Source of the DNA: SB15 sp964639245
GTDB taxonomy: Bacteria; Chloroflexota; Anaerolineae; Aggregatilineales; J027
Assembly: GCA_964639245.1 (NCBI GenBank)
Contig: CAZXCU010000001.1
Span: 558,001-622,000, forward strand
Length of the DNA stretch: 64,000 nt
Direction of reading: 5' to 3'
This document shows positions 51,707 to 59,532 of the stretch, one piece after another. The translations under genes were made by a program, and so were the position numbers. The notes under the pieces are model-generated. The model was not told the origin of the DNA and did no database searches. It was given only the letters and a program-made list of their open reading frames with translations. Each line of letters opens with the position of its first letter. Position 1 is the first letter of the stretch.

Positions 51707-52186
51707 TTAAAGGCCGATGAGTACCGCGATGATGGCATCACCGGTAACGGTCACGGATTGGGCGCTGAACTGCCGTCCTTGCTGCTGGCTGACTGCTTGA
51801 CGCAAAGCCGAAGTCAGGGCATTTCGGGCGGCGGTGTATTCACCAGAACCGGACTTGCCGTTAATGGTAAAACTGGTAATGTCCCATTCAATCAGCGTGC
51901 GCGAGCCGATGGTGGTCAATTTTGGTGTCACCACCACCGCCGCCGAAGCAGGCTGGCTGTTCCGCAGGGTGATGGTCGCCGTAATGGTCGCTTGTCCTTC
52001 CTGCAAATCCACAACCACGTTAGAAATGGTGGTGCGGCGTGGATTGGTCACGCGCAGCGCGTCGTTAATTTGTTGTTCGGTGATGGTAACCGTGCGGGTA
52101 TTTTGCGAAACGGGTGCGGCAGAAGCCGAAAGCGGGATGGCGATTAAAGCGAGCAGAGCCAGAAGCAAAACTGATTTTTTCCACAT
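51707..52186 (-). CDS. Small secreted protein of unknown function
   Basis: A 159-residue exported protein: signal peptide (residues 1-23, cleavage after SASA) and a ~135-residue domain of alternating beta strands and helices that starts with an ITEQQINDAL segment and contains VVVDLQEGQATITATITL. That opening resembles LmeA/DUF2993-like and other lipid-binding (SMP/BPI-like) domains, but the match is weak. No cysteine. Confidence 0.7.
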   Translation of the reverse strand: MWKKSVLLLALLALIAIPLSASAAPVSQNTRTVTITEQQINDALRVTNPRRTTISNVVVDLQEGQATITATITLRNSQPASAAVVVTPKLTTIGSRTLIEWDITSFTINGKSGSGEYTAARNALTSALRQAVSQQQGRQFSAQSVTVTGDAIIAVLIGL

Positions 52187-52309
52187 AGTTCACCTCAAAC
52201 TGCATTCCTGATGACTTTAGCCTAGCCCGCAGATGTTAAAAATGTTTCTACCAGATGTTAAATGTGTGTAAAATCACGCCCATCTCATCCGGCAGATCCA
52301 TTTTTCCCC

Positions 52310-53278
52310 TTAAAACAGGTGATCCTCTACCAGGCGTGTCCCCCCGCCGACTTCACAGGTGAGGGTTTCTAAGCCAAGCGTTTTAATGCGCTCTTCGACT
52401 TTGGCGCGGTCTTCTGGACGAGAATTAATATAGACGGTTGCCCCTGTATCGACGGAGATATAACACTCCAAGCCTTCCTCGCGCAGGGTGCGAACTTCTT
52501 GGAAAACACGCAGCGTTTCGGGTCGCCAGTGCATGACCGTATTCGGGCCGGTCATGGTGACGGCGTGCAAACTAAAAGTATCCTGCTCCGCCAAGCGCCC
52601 GACGGTTGAAAAATCTTTGTTCTGGATGGCCTGCGACATGTCTTCGATGATGTTTTTGACATAGGCGACCCGACAGGGCATGAACGGCGACCCCATCGCT
52701 TCTGTATGAGCGTCTTCGGTGCTTTTGAAGGCAGGAATCATGGCAATCACAATGCCCATTTGAAAATCTTTGGGAGAAGCCAGTTGATAGGCAATCGAAC
52801 TTTCATGGTCAAAACCCGCCTCCCAGTAAGCAAATCCCCCCGCCACCGCCCGACTGGCTGACCCCGCCCCCAAGCGAGCAACAGCCGACAACTGCCGTGA
52901 GGTTAAGTCGAGACCAAAAGCCACCGAAGAAGCAACGGCCAGCGCCGCAAATCCAGAAGCAGACGCGCCTAACCCTACGTTAGAGGTGAAATTATTTTTG
53001 GATTTGGCATAGACATGCGCTTTACTTTTGGCAACACGGCGGATTTCATTCAGAACATCCTGCGTTCGTTCATATTCACGTCCATTCAATACCCGCCCAT
53101 CCACTTCGATCACATCGTGGTCAAGGTCAGTGTGAATTTCAACCGTAGTACGGGTTTCAAAGGGGGCGGTACACACGGAAATGCTGTCGTGCAGGGGGAT
53201 ACGCTGGCGCATATCTCGAAATCCGTGATATTTAATCAGACCCTGAATGGGGTGAGCAATTGCGGTAGCTTTTGACAT
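52310..53278 (-). CDS. Phosphomevalonate / diphosphomevalonate decarboxylase (GHMP family)
   Basis: A 322-residue GHMP-kinase-fold decarboxylase of the mevalonate pathway: IKYHGFRD near the start, the phosphate loop NVGLGASASGFAALA, and SASRAVAGGFAYWEAG. True diphosphomevalonate decarboxylase is the usual call, but the adjacent gene encodes isopentenyl phosphate kinase, and this pair is the established Chloroflexota (Roseiflexus) route in which mevalonate 5-phosphate is decarboxylated to isopentenyl phosphate and then phosphorylated. So phosphomevalonate decarboxylase is preferred (inference). AAAGGAAACC precedes the ATG. Confidence 0.85.
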   Translation of the reverse strand: MSKATAIAHPIQGLIKYHGFRDMRQRIPLHDSISVCTAPFETRTTVEIHTDLDHDVIEVDGRVLNGREYERTQDVLNEIRRVAKSKAHVYAKSKNNFTSNVGLGASASGFAALAVASSVAFGLDLTSRQLSAVARLGAGSASRAVAGGFAYWEAGFDHESSIAYQLASPKDFQMGIVIAMIPAFKSTEDAHTEAMGSPFMPCRVAYVKNIIEDMSQAIQNKDFSTVGRLAEQDTFSLHAVTMTGPNTVMHWRPETLRVFQEVRTLREEGLECYISVDTGATVYINSRPEDRAKVEERIKTLGLETLTCEVGGGTRLVEDHLF

Positions 53279-53286
53279 GGTTTCCT

Positions 53287-54045
53287 TTAATCCTGATTTG
53301 AAACGAGGCGCGTGCCAATGTGAGTCTCTCCCACCAACACACGCTCCAGATGATGTTGATTGAGCAAATTAAAAATTTGAGTCGGGATGGTCGGATTTTT
53401 GAGTTCCGCGATTTCCTGTAATTTTCCTAACATCCCCCCGGTGACATCTGTTGCAGCCGATTTACCCACCTGTGTGATCGCGCTGAGGTGAAATTCAGGG
53501 ATGACCTGCCCCTGAGCATCCAGCACACCGTTGACATTCGTCCCAAAAGCTAACCGTGCATTGGGGAGGTGTTCCGCCAAATAAACGGCAATCTGGTCGC
53601 CCGACAAAATGCTAAATCCCTGCGCGGTATCCCAGACACAATCGCCATAAAGAACAGGCAGCAAATCTAATTCGAGCGCACGGGTCACGGATTCCAGAAA
53701 AAATGCTGCAATCCGCCGATGGTGCATCAGACACATCGAAGCGGGATGAAGCGGGAAGACGGGCAAACCTGCCTCAACCAAGACTTCGACCACCTGCTGA
53801 TTGAGGCTGTGAAGCTGCTGCTGCAACTTTACCAGTGCGCGCTTTTGCGCGTTATCCTGCAAGCCGTTTTGCAGTTGATACTCCTTCGCCAGAATATGCC
53901 CGAATGACCCCGCCCCATGAATCAAAATCATGGGCTGTGGGTGGTTCGCAAGGGTTTTTGCCACTTGCCGCAGCACCTCCAACCGAAGGGTATTCGGCAC
54001 GGCCTTGTCGGTAATGGCTGCACCGCCGAGTTTGAGTATCAACAT
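53287..54045 (-). CDS. ipk: Isopentenyl phosphate kinase
   Basis: A 252-residue amino-acid-kinase-fold enzyme that phosphorylates isopentenyl phosphate to IPP. Motifs: LILKLGGAAITDK at the N-terminus, LIHGAGSFGH with the family-specific catalytic His, VLYGDCVWD, ILSGDQIA and TDVTGGMLGKL. The His after GSFG separates it from the glutamate and uridylate kinases. Eight bases upstream of the decarboxylase in one operon. Confidence 0.9.
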   Translation of the reverse strand: MLILKLGGAAITDKAVPNTLRLEVLRQVAKTLANHPQPMILIHGAGSFGHILAKEYQLQNGLQDNAQKRALVKLQQQLHSLNQQVVEVLVEAGLPVFPLHPASMCLMHHRRIAAFFLESVTRALELDLLPVLYGDCVWDTAQGFSILSGDQIAVYLAEHLPNARLAFGTNVNGVLDAQGQVIPEFHLSAITQVGKSAATDVTGGMLGKLQEIAELKNPTIPTQIFNLLNQHHLERVLVGETHIGTRLVSNQD

Positions 54046-54120
54046 AGTAGAGTATCCGCGCTTGTTCTAGGCAAGGTTACAAGATTCTCATGGCAAATTC
54101 TATTGTGAGACTTCTAACTT

Positions 54121-55224
54121 TTAGACGGTTTCCAATTTTACGGCGGAAAGCCATCCTGTGAATAACCCGAAAAATAAACCGAGCAACAGGCTAATGATGA
54201 AAAAGTTGCTGTTAGCCTCGCTAGATAACAGCAAAATAATGGCTGAGATTCCGGCGGTTGCACTACCAACCACTCCATTTCCGATGAGGGGTTTGGGCAT
54301 CGTCCATTCAAATGCGCCGTTGTGTCGTATCCAGATATTAAAATAGGCCAGCACACTCCCTGTAACCAGCATAGGGATAATCGCTAGAAGTTCGCTGGTC
54401 AGGAGAAAGGCCACCCCCCCTATCACGAGACCCATCATCAGTAGCACCATGTACCATCGTTGGGTATTTTGCTGCCAGAGATAGACCTGACGACGGGCAG
54501 GGGTAGCGCGTGGGGCATGGGGTTGCACCCCTTCGTTGCCAACAAACACAGGCAGACCGCTTGCCTCGGCCTGTTTGACCAGCGCTTCGCGGGTGGGCAG
54601 GGCAATTTCGGGTGGCAGGGTGTCCTCTTCTTGAATGAGAAAGGTTTGGATAGTCGCACGAACAAGAATTTTTAAAGCCGAGTCGCGTTCGTGGAATGCC
54701 ACCGCCTCCAGTTTATCCAAGGCCATCTGCCGCAAGGGGTCTTCGACCAACCGAAATTGGGCTAGCGCCTCCACCCCGGCTTTGCGTTCAGTGACATCCT
54801 CACTTTTGAGCAACATCAGAATATCTTCCGGGAGTTGTAATGGGGGGTCGGCGGGTTCGATGCGTAGATCTTCAATGAGGGTTGCTACACCATCAGCATA
54901 GCTATCCGGCTGGGAAAAATCAAGCGGAATAATGCCTGTCAATTGAGTAGGCACAGCATCAATCACCGCCAACCGCAGCGCCAAATGCTCCACATGATTT
55001 TTCTTAGCAACCTCTAATATATGCAAAAATTTCTCATTTTGGGTGGCAGCAGGCGAAAGAACAGAAACGAGATGGGTTGTTTCTGTGAGACGTTCTTCCA
55101 CTAATTCGTCTGTAGCGCTCTCTGACGGAGACCATGTGGGGATGTTGGCGGCATTGAGGTCACGGCTTAACCGTTCGGCAAACTCCCTATCTTCAGGGGC
55201 ATGGGCAAGAAAAACAAAAGCCAT
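54121..55224 (-). CDS. TIR-domain protein with helical middle and C-terminal membrane segments
   Basis: A 367-residue protein. Residues 1-125 form a TIR domain (VFLAHAPEDREFAERLSRDL at the start, then THLVSVLSPAA, and a Glu in HILEVAKKN at the place of the NADase catalytic Glu). Residues ~135-200 are helices resembling HEAT repeats. After a basic linker (~235-247), about four hydrophobic segments complete the protein (~250-365). Bacterial TIR domains often hydrolyse NAD+ in immunity, but some act only in binding. AAGGAG nine bases before the ATG. Diverges from the NYN gene across a 424-base region. Confidence 0.8.
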   Translation of the reverse strand: MAFVFLAHAPEDREFAERLSRDLNAANIPTWSPSESATDELVEERLTETTHLVSVLSPAATQNEKFLHILEVAKKNHVEHLALRLAVIDAVPTQLTGIIPLDFSQPDSYADGVATLIEDLRIEPADPPLQLPEDILMLLKSEDVTERKAGVEALAQFRLVEDPLRQMALDKLEAVAFHERDSALKILVRATIQTFLIQEEDTLPPEIALPTREALVKQAEASGLPVFVGNEGVQPHAPRATPARRQVYLWQQNTQRWYMVLLMMGLVIGGVAFLLTSELLAIIPMLVTGSVLAYFNIWIRHNGAFEWTMPKPLIGNGVVGSATAGISAIILLLSSEANSNFFIISLLLGLFFGLFTGWLSAVKLETV

Positions 55225-55648
55225 GCGAACTGCTCCTTAAATTGTGCCATATTCAGCTTTGGAATAAGATTAAGAATCTATCTGTAAAAACGCTGGCCCT
55301 TCGGCCAGTGAACACCGCGCTCAAGCACGGCGTTAAAATGAATTTACGGATAGCCACTAAGGCATAATCATAGCATAAGTGATGTCTTAGAAATTGATGC
55401 CTTTCTTAATTTTAGTGTGGAATTGAGAGAGCGAAAGTGGGTTAGCCATTGTAAATTAACCAAAGGGTCATTAGAATGAAAACATCTATCCGAATGGGGC
55501 GTTCGGATGGCAAGCAAAATAATTTATTTCTAACCACAACAAAATATTTTTGCCTGCTTCACCGTATCCCCCCATTTCTACACCTAGAAACGGTCAGTAG
55601 TTTCCGGCTGTTGTTGGCTGGAAACACTTCACATATAGAGGATTACCT
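55225..55648. other. 424-base divergent intergenic region with structured element and candidate promoter
   Basis: Between the TIR and NYN genes. It holds the folded element at 55278-55353, a possible promoter for the NYN gene (TTGTTG 55611-55616 and TATAGA 55634-55639, 17 bases apart), and an inverted repeat GTTTCC/GGAAAC (55600-55605, 55620-55625) that overlaps that -35. A 64-codon frame at 55476-55670 has no coding character and overlaps the NYN start; it was not called. Confidence 0.5.
55278..55353. ncRNA. Possible structured RNA or palindromic repeat (three-stem junction)
   Basis: CTATCTGTAAA (55278-55288) pairs with TTTACGGATAG (55343-55353; one G-U) and encloses two hairpins: CTGGCC-CTTC-GGCCAG (55293-55308) and AACACCG...CGGCGTT (55311-55317 with 55328-55334, one mismatch). 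Together these make a compact multibranch fold of 76 bases. It could be a small RNA, a leader structure of the TIR gene (it lies 54-129 bases upstream of that start), or a dispersed repeat. Confidence 0.4.
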
Positions 55649-57763
55649 ATGTCGGCCTACCTTATTGTAGATGTAGACGATATTATAGAATATTTGGAGG
55701 CGCAAAACGCCTCGCTTAGTTTGCCAGAAGTCGCCGCCTCTTTGCGGGTGTCCGCTGCGCTTGCGGCAGGGGTAAGCAGCAGCGAAGGCTTAACCGCCAT
55801 TGCCGTGGCGGATTGGAACAAACGCAACCGCGCTAACAAAGACGGCATCAATGTCCAGCAGGTGTTTGTGGCGAACAATTACGACCTATTTAACGTGATT
55901 GAACGCCGTTTTATGATCGATGCCCTGTTGACCCATTATTTCCCGATTGATGCCGAAGCCAGTATTGATGAGTTAATCCTTGTCAGTTCCAAACCCGATT
56001 TTGTGCAACTCACCCGGCGCATCAAATTAGAGCCGCATGTGCGCGTGCGCTTCTGGGCAGATGTCCCTCCCGCGCAGCAAAAAGGCATTATTTTCCAGCC
56101 GCTTGATTCGATTGTGGGGGTTCAAAATAAAACCGTTGCCCTGTACATCGACTTTGAAAATATCACCATCAGCCTGAATGAACAGGGGTACATCGTTGAC
56201 CTCGAAATTCTGGTTGGCTCGCTCAAACGGCACGCGGAACGGCACGGGCAAGTGATCCATATTGCGGCCTATGCACCTTGGGGACAGCGTGGCAGTTTGC
56301 CGCCGATGCTGGATGCTCAAGGACGCGAAATTTCGGACGAAGTGCCAAGCCGTCTTGCCGTCGCTAGCATTGACCCGGTGTTTAGTTTGCCGGGCAAAAA
56401 CAGCGCAGATTTGCGGATTGCCAAAGATGTGCTGGCAAAAAGCATGGGCGCAAACAGCCCCGATACCATCATCATCGCTAGCGGAGACCGCGATTTTAAC
56501 GATATTTACAACACGCTCCGCGCACGCAGCAAACAGGTGATTGTCTGGGGTGTACGGGGCAGCACCAGCCGGATTCTGGAAAACAATATTTCGATCCATC
56601 TGGAATATATTGACGACTTCGCCCAGTTACGCCGTCACAAAGAACTGCTGGGTATGTACACCGAAGCGATGACTGACCCGGAAATCGAACCGGATGTGCG
56701 GCCTTCGCAGTGGGACAGCGTGGTTTTGCAATATGACTATCTGCGGGCGAATTACCCGGATCTGTCGATCACCCGTGATTCGTTGTGCGAACGCTTGGTT
56801 GAAATTCATGTGGCAGCCAATGTAGACCGCGCTCAAGATTTGCTGGCACAGGCCATTAATATTGGGATTTTGCGGGAAAGCAGTTTAACCCATACCCTGT
56901 CGTTGGAACCCGACCATCCCATTGTTTCACGGACACGGATGATTCGTGACCACATGGTTTATCGGGTGAGCAATACATTGTCGGTGCGCCAATGGGATTA
57001 CGTGAATTACGGCTTTTTGCTTAAGGGCATTGCGATGGATGAAGACCTCGTAGGGCCGGGCATTAATGTGGATGATAACTGGCGCTCTGAATGGATAGAC
57101 TTTTTTGTGCGCGAAGGAATTTTAGTACGTGAATTAATTCCACACCGCCACAACCCAGATGACTTGGTGCCGGTGATTCGTGTGCCAGACAGCCCGGTGG
57201 GGGTCAATTTCCAACCCTCGGTGGTTGAGGTCGGGGAAGAAACCATTGAAGCCATGATGAAACGGGTCATTGTCAGCGTGGAACAGTTTACCAGTTTCCG
57301 TAAATTTGCATGGTGTCCTCTGGGCAGCTTGCATAAACGCTTGCGTCCCTTTGATGTTGGCGCGGCCTTCCAAAAAGCGGTGGAAATGCTGGTGGAAAAA
57401 GACGCGCTGATTGTCAAGGAATATCCGAACCCGCAGAGCGACTTTATGACCAAAGGGGTCTCTCTGAATACGCAGTCATCATATACACAATCCATTCTGG
57501 AACAACGGAATGATTTCATTAGTGTGTTGCTCAATCTATACGAAAAACGCATCCCGATTACGCGGGAAGCGGTGCAACAGGCCACCAGTTTAGAAGATGA
57601 AGATCTCGAACTGTGGATTTCAGTCATGGAATTGGAGAATGTGTTAAATCCTGTTCCCGGACATCACAATCTCTTTAGCTTGTTTCGCACACACCACACC
57701 GTCAGCTTAGTCGCCAGAGACCAAACCAGCGCTACCGAAGGTTCGCTGTGGGATGGTGAATAA
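55649..57763 (+). CDS. NYN-domain (PIN-like ribonuclease fold) protein with a degenerate second NYN domain
   Basis: A 704-residue protein. Residues ~160-320 form a LabA-type NYN domain with the acidic set D168 (LYIDFENI), D254 and D260 (ADLRIAKDVL), and D280/D282 (IIASGDRDFNDI), predicting metal-dependent RNase activity. Residues 1-130 repeat the same pattern in worn form (YLIVDVDD... and ILVSSKPDFVQL), a probable pseudo-NYN. The C-terminal ~370 residues are helical with several winged-helix-like parts (~360-430, ~455-520, ~555-610, ~640-690) that may bind nucleic acid. A similar NYN plus helical-tail layout is known for RNA-processing and silencing proteins. Substrate unknown. Confidence 0.82.
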   Translation: MSAYLIVDVDDIIEYLEAQNASLSLPEVAASLRVSAALAAGVSSSEGLTAIAVADWNKRNRANKDGINVQQVFVANNYDLFNVIERRFMIDALLTHYFPIDAEASIDELILVSSKPDFVQLTRRIKLEPHVRVRFWADVPPAQQKGIIFQPLDSIVGVQNKTVALYIDFENITISLNEQGYIVDLEILVGSLKRHAERHGQVIHIAAYAPWGQRGSLPPMLDAQGREISDEVPSRLAVASIDPVFSLPGKNSADLRIAKDVLAKSMGANSPDTIIIASGDRDFNDIYNTLRARSKQVIVWGVRGSTSRILENNISIHLEYIDDFAQLRRHKELLGMYTEAMTDPEIEPDVRPSQWDSVVLQYDYLRANYPDLSITRDSLCERLVEIHVAANVDRAQDLLAQAINIGILRESSLTHTLSLEPDHPIVSRTRMIRDHMVYRVSNTLSVRQWDYVNYGFLLKGIAMDEDLVGPGINVDDNWRSEWIDFFVREGILVRELIPHRHNPDDLVPVIRVPDSPVGVNFQPSVVEVGEETIEAMMKRVIVSVEQFTSFRKFAWCPLGSLHKRLRPFDVGAAFQKAVEMLVEKDALIVKEYPNPQSDFMTKGVSLNTQSSYTQSILEQRNDFISVLLNLYEKRIPITREAVQQATSLEDEDLELWISVMELENVLNPVPGHHNLFSLFRTHHTVSLVARDQTSATEGSLWDGE

Positions 57764-57795
57764 GCTCACCTCAAAAACATGAATTTTGTGACTAG

Positions 57796-57829
57796 CCAAA
57801 ATCTCAGAGCATCGAATCTGAGATTTTGG
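57796..57829. terminator. Strong 13-bp hairpin after the NYN gene
   Basis: CCAAAATCTCAGA (57796-57808) pairs perfectly with 57817-57829 around an eight-base loop. The T run lies inside the stem instead of after it, so it is a likely but not textbook terminator, or a processing signal before the next gene 87 bases on. Confidence 0.6.
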
Positions 57830-57915
57830 TGTTATTATGGCGGAGCGAAATTCAAATCCCCCACCTTTTGTGAGGTTCGGTATTGTGAAATTATGCACAG
57901 AAAGGCAGTGTAACG

Positions 57916-59481
57916 TTGCGAGTCCAAGATGAACACTTCGGGAGTATTGTAGACTTTGACGATATTCGGAAGAATATGCACCTCGTCTATGATTATATTT
58001 ATCCCGACTACAACCTATTAGCGGCTACCCGTGTTGCCACAGAATATGCTCACGATGACCCAAGTATTTCGATTACGATGGGGGCAAGTGCATTGGCTTA
58101 CAGCATTATGATTGCGGCTGAGGAATTTGAACTGGCCGCCCAACTCAAAGATAAAATTTTCACACTGGGTTGGACAGAAGAACACTGTGGTTCTGATTTG
58201 CTGAGTATTCGTACCCAGGCCACCCCTATGTCGGATGACCCCAACGAACGCAATTACCATATTCAAGGGTCAAAGTGGCTGATTAACTGCTCCTTCCACG
58301 CCGATTATCATGTGGTGCTGGCGAAAGTTGACCCCACGCAGGACGGGCCGCGTTCGATGTCCTTTTTCCTTGTCCCGCGCAGCAGTTGTAAAAATTGGGA
58401 ACGCTTGGAAACCCATGTGCTGCGGGCGATGGTGCTGACCAAATTTGAGATTGATGGCCCCGGCGTTTTGTTGGGCAAATTGGGGCATGGTCTGTCGATT
58501 GTGCAACGGATGGCGCTCCCCAGCAAATATCAATGCACCAGTATGGGGGTGCGAATGCTGCGGAACTCGATTCCCGCCGCGATTGAATGGCTCGGCACCA
58601 AAAACATCTTTGGCAACCATCCGCTGAACTTTAGCAATGTTTTCCGTCAGATGTACGACCTTAGCCTCAAATCTGCCCTCTACGATTTCATGTTCTATCG
58701 TGCTGCTGCCCTCAATGAAAACGGCTTTCTGCAATTTCATGGGACAACCCTCAAATCCTTCTTGCTGCTGCGGATTAATGAAGTTCTCTCCAAAAATCTG
58801 TTGATCGCAGGTTCAAAGGGCTTTGTAGCGGAATCCAGCATTGGACGGGATGCGATTGACTCGTTTGTGCTACCCGTTTTTGATGGGCATTACACCATCA
58901 ATACGCTGATGACCTCCAAACATGCAGACCGCTATCTACAGGCCACCTTGCCGATGGATATGGAAGACCAACTTCATCGGTTGAGCCAACATCTTTTTGA
59001 AGAGCGTCCGGGTTCGGAAATGGAAGCTAACCCCAAAGAAGTTCGCAAACCACCGTTCTTTAACTACGCAGGCTATTTAAACCAGTTTGGTGTGCCGCTG
59101 CCGATTGATTGGGAGGCACTCATCCAGAAAGCCCGCGATTTGATTGATGAAATTGAAGTTAAAGGCTTGGGTAGCGAACCGGAATATCGTTACAAAACGG
59201 GCGAACTCGTTCACTGGCTCGAATCGGTGCAGGCGGCGTGTGAATTGTGGCGATTGGCGAATGATAACAATTACCTGAATGCGATTGTTATTCAATACAA
59301 TGGTGTCGTGAATCACATCAACAGCATCATTTCGGAAGGCGGGTTGGATACCGAATTTATGTTGCCAGTACGCCAGGTTCCAATCTCCGGTGATACCAGT
59401 GACCCGGTAGTGTTCCTCAAAAATATCCTCGATATTGAATCGAAGGTACGGCAAGTTCCGGTCATATCCGCCGGAGATTAA
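57916..59481 (+). CDS. Acyl-CoA-dehydrogenase-family protein
   Basis: A 521-residue protein with the ACAD flavin-domain signature (TLGWTEEHCGSDLLSIRTQA, then YHIQGSKWLINCSFHADYHVVLAK) and a later all-helical domain. Length and the extra C-terminal ~110 residues are closer to AidB-like or other atypical ACADs than to the fatty-acid enzymes. The usual catalytic Glu could not be placed with certainty. TTG 57916 is taken as start, because AAAGG lies about ten bases upstream and no ATG precedes the conserved region. No beta-oxidation gene is nearby, so a role in fat breakdown is not supported by context. Confidence 0.75.
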   Translation: MRVQDEHFGSIVDFDDIRKNMHLVYDYIYPDYNLLAATRVATEYAHDDPSISITMGASALAYSIMIAAEEFELAAQLKDKIFTLGWTEEHCGSDLLSIRTQATPMSDDPNERNYHIQGSKWLINCSFHADYHVVLAKVDPTQDGPRSMSFFLVPRSSCKNWERLETHVLRAMVLTKFEIDGPGVLLGKLGHGLSIVQRMALPSKYQCTSMGVRMLRNSIPAAIEWLGTKNIFGNHPLNFSNVFRQMYDLSLKSALYDFMFYRAAALNENGFLQFHGTTLKSFLLLRINEVLSKNLLIAGSKGFVAESSIGRDAIDSFVLPVFDGHYTINTLMTSKHADRYLQATLPMDMEDQLHRLSQHLFEERPGSEMEANPKEVRKPPFFNYAGYLNQFGVPLPIDWEALIQKARDLIDEIEVKGLGSEPEYRYKTGELVHWLESVQAACELWRLANDNNYLNAIVIQYNGVVNHINSIISEGGLDTEFMLPVRQVPISGDTSDPVVFLKNILDIESKVRQVPVISAGD

Positions 59482-59487
59482 GACTTA

Positions 59488-59518
59488 AAAAAGCCAGATG
59501 GGAAAACTCTGGCTTTTT
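59488..59518. terminator. Bidirectional intrinsic terminator
   Basis: AAAAAGCCAGA (59488-59498) pairs with TCTGGCTTTTT (59508-59518) around a nine-base loop, between the convergent ACAD-like and AAA+ genes. Confidence 0.9.
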
Positions 59519-59532
59519 AATTTCTAGGGATT

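Noticed and set aside
55476..55670. Short open frame before the NYN gene
   Set aside because: No ribosome site, no coding character, and it overlaps the NYN start codon.
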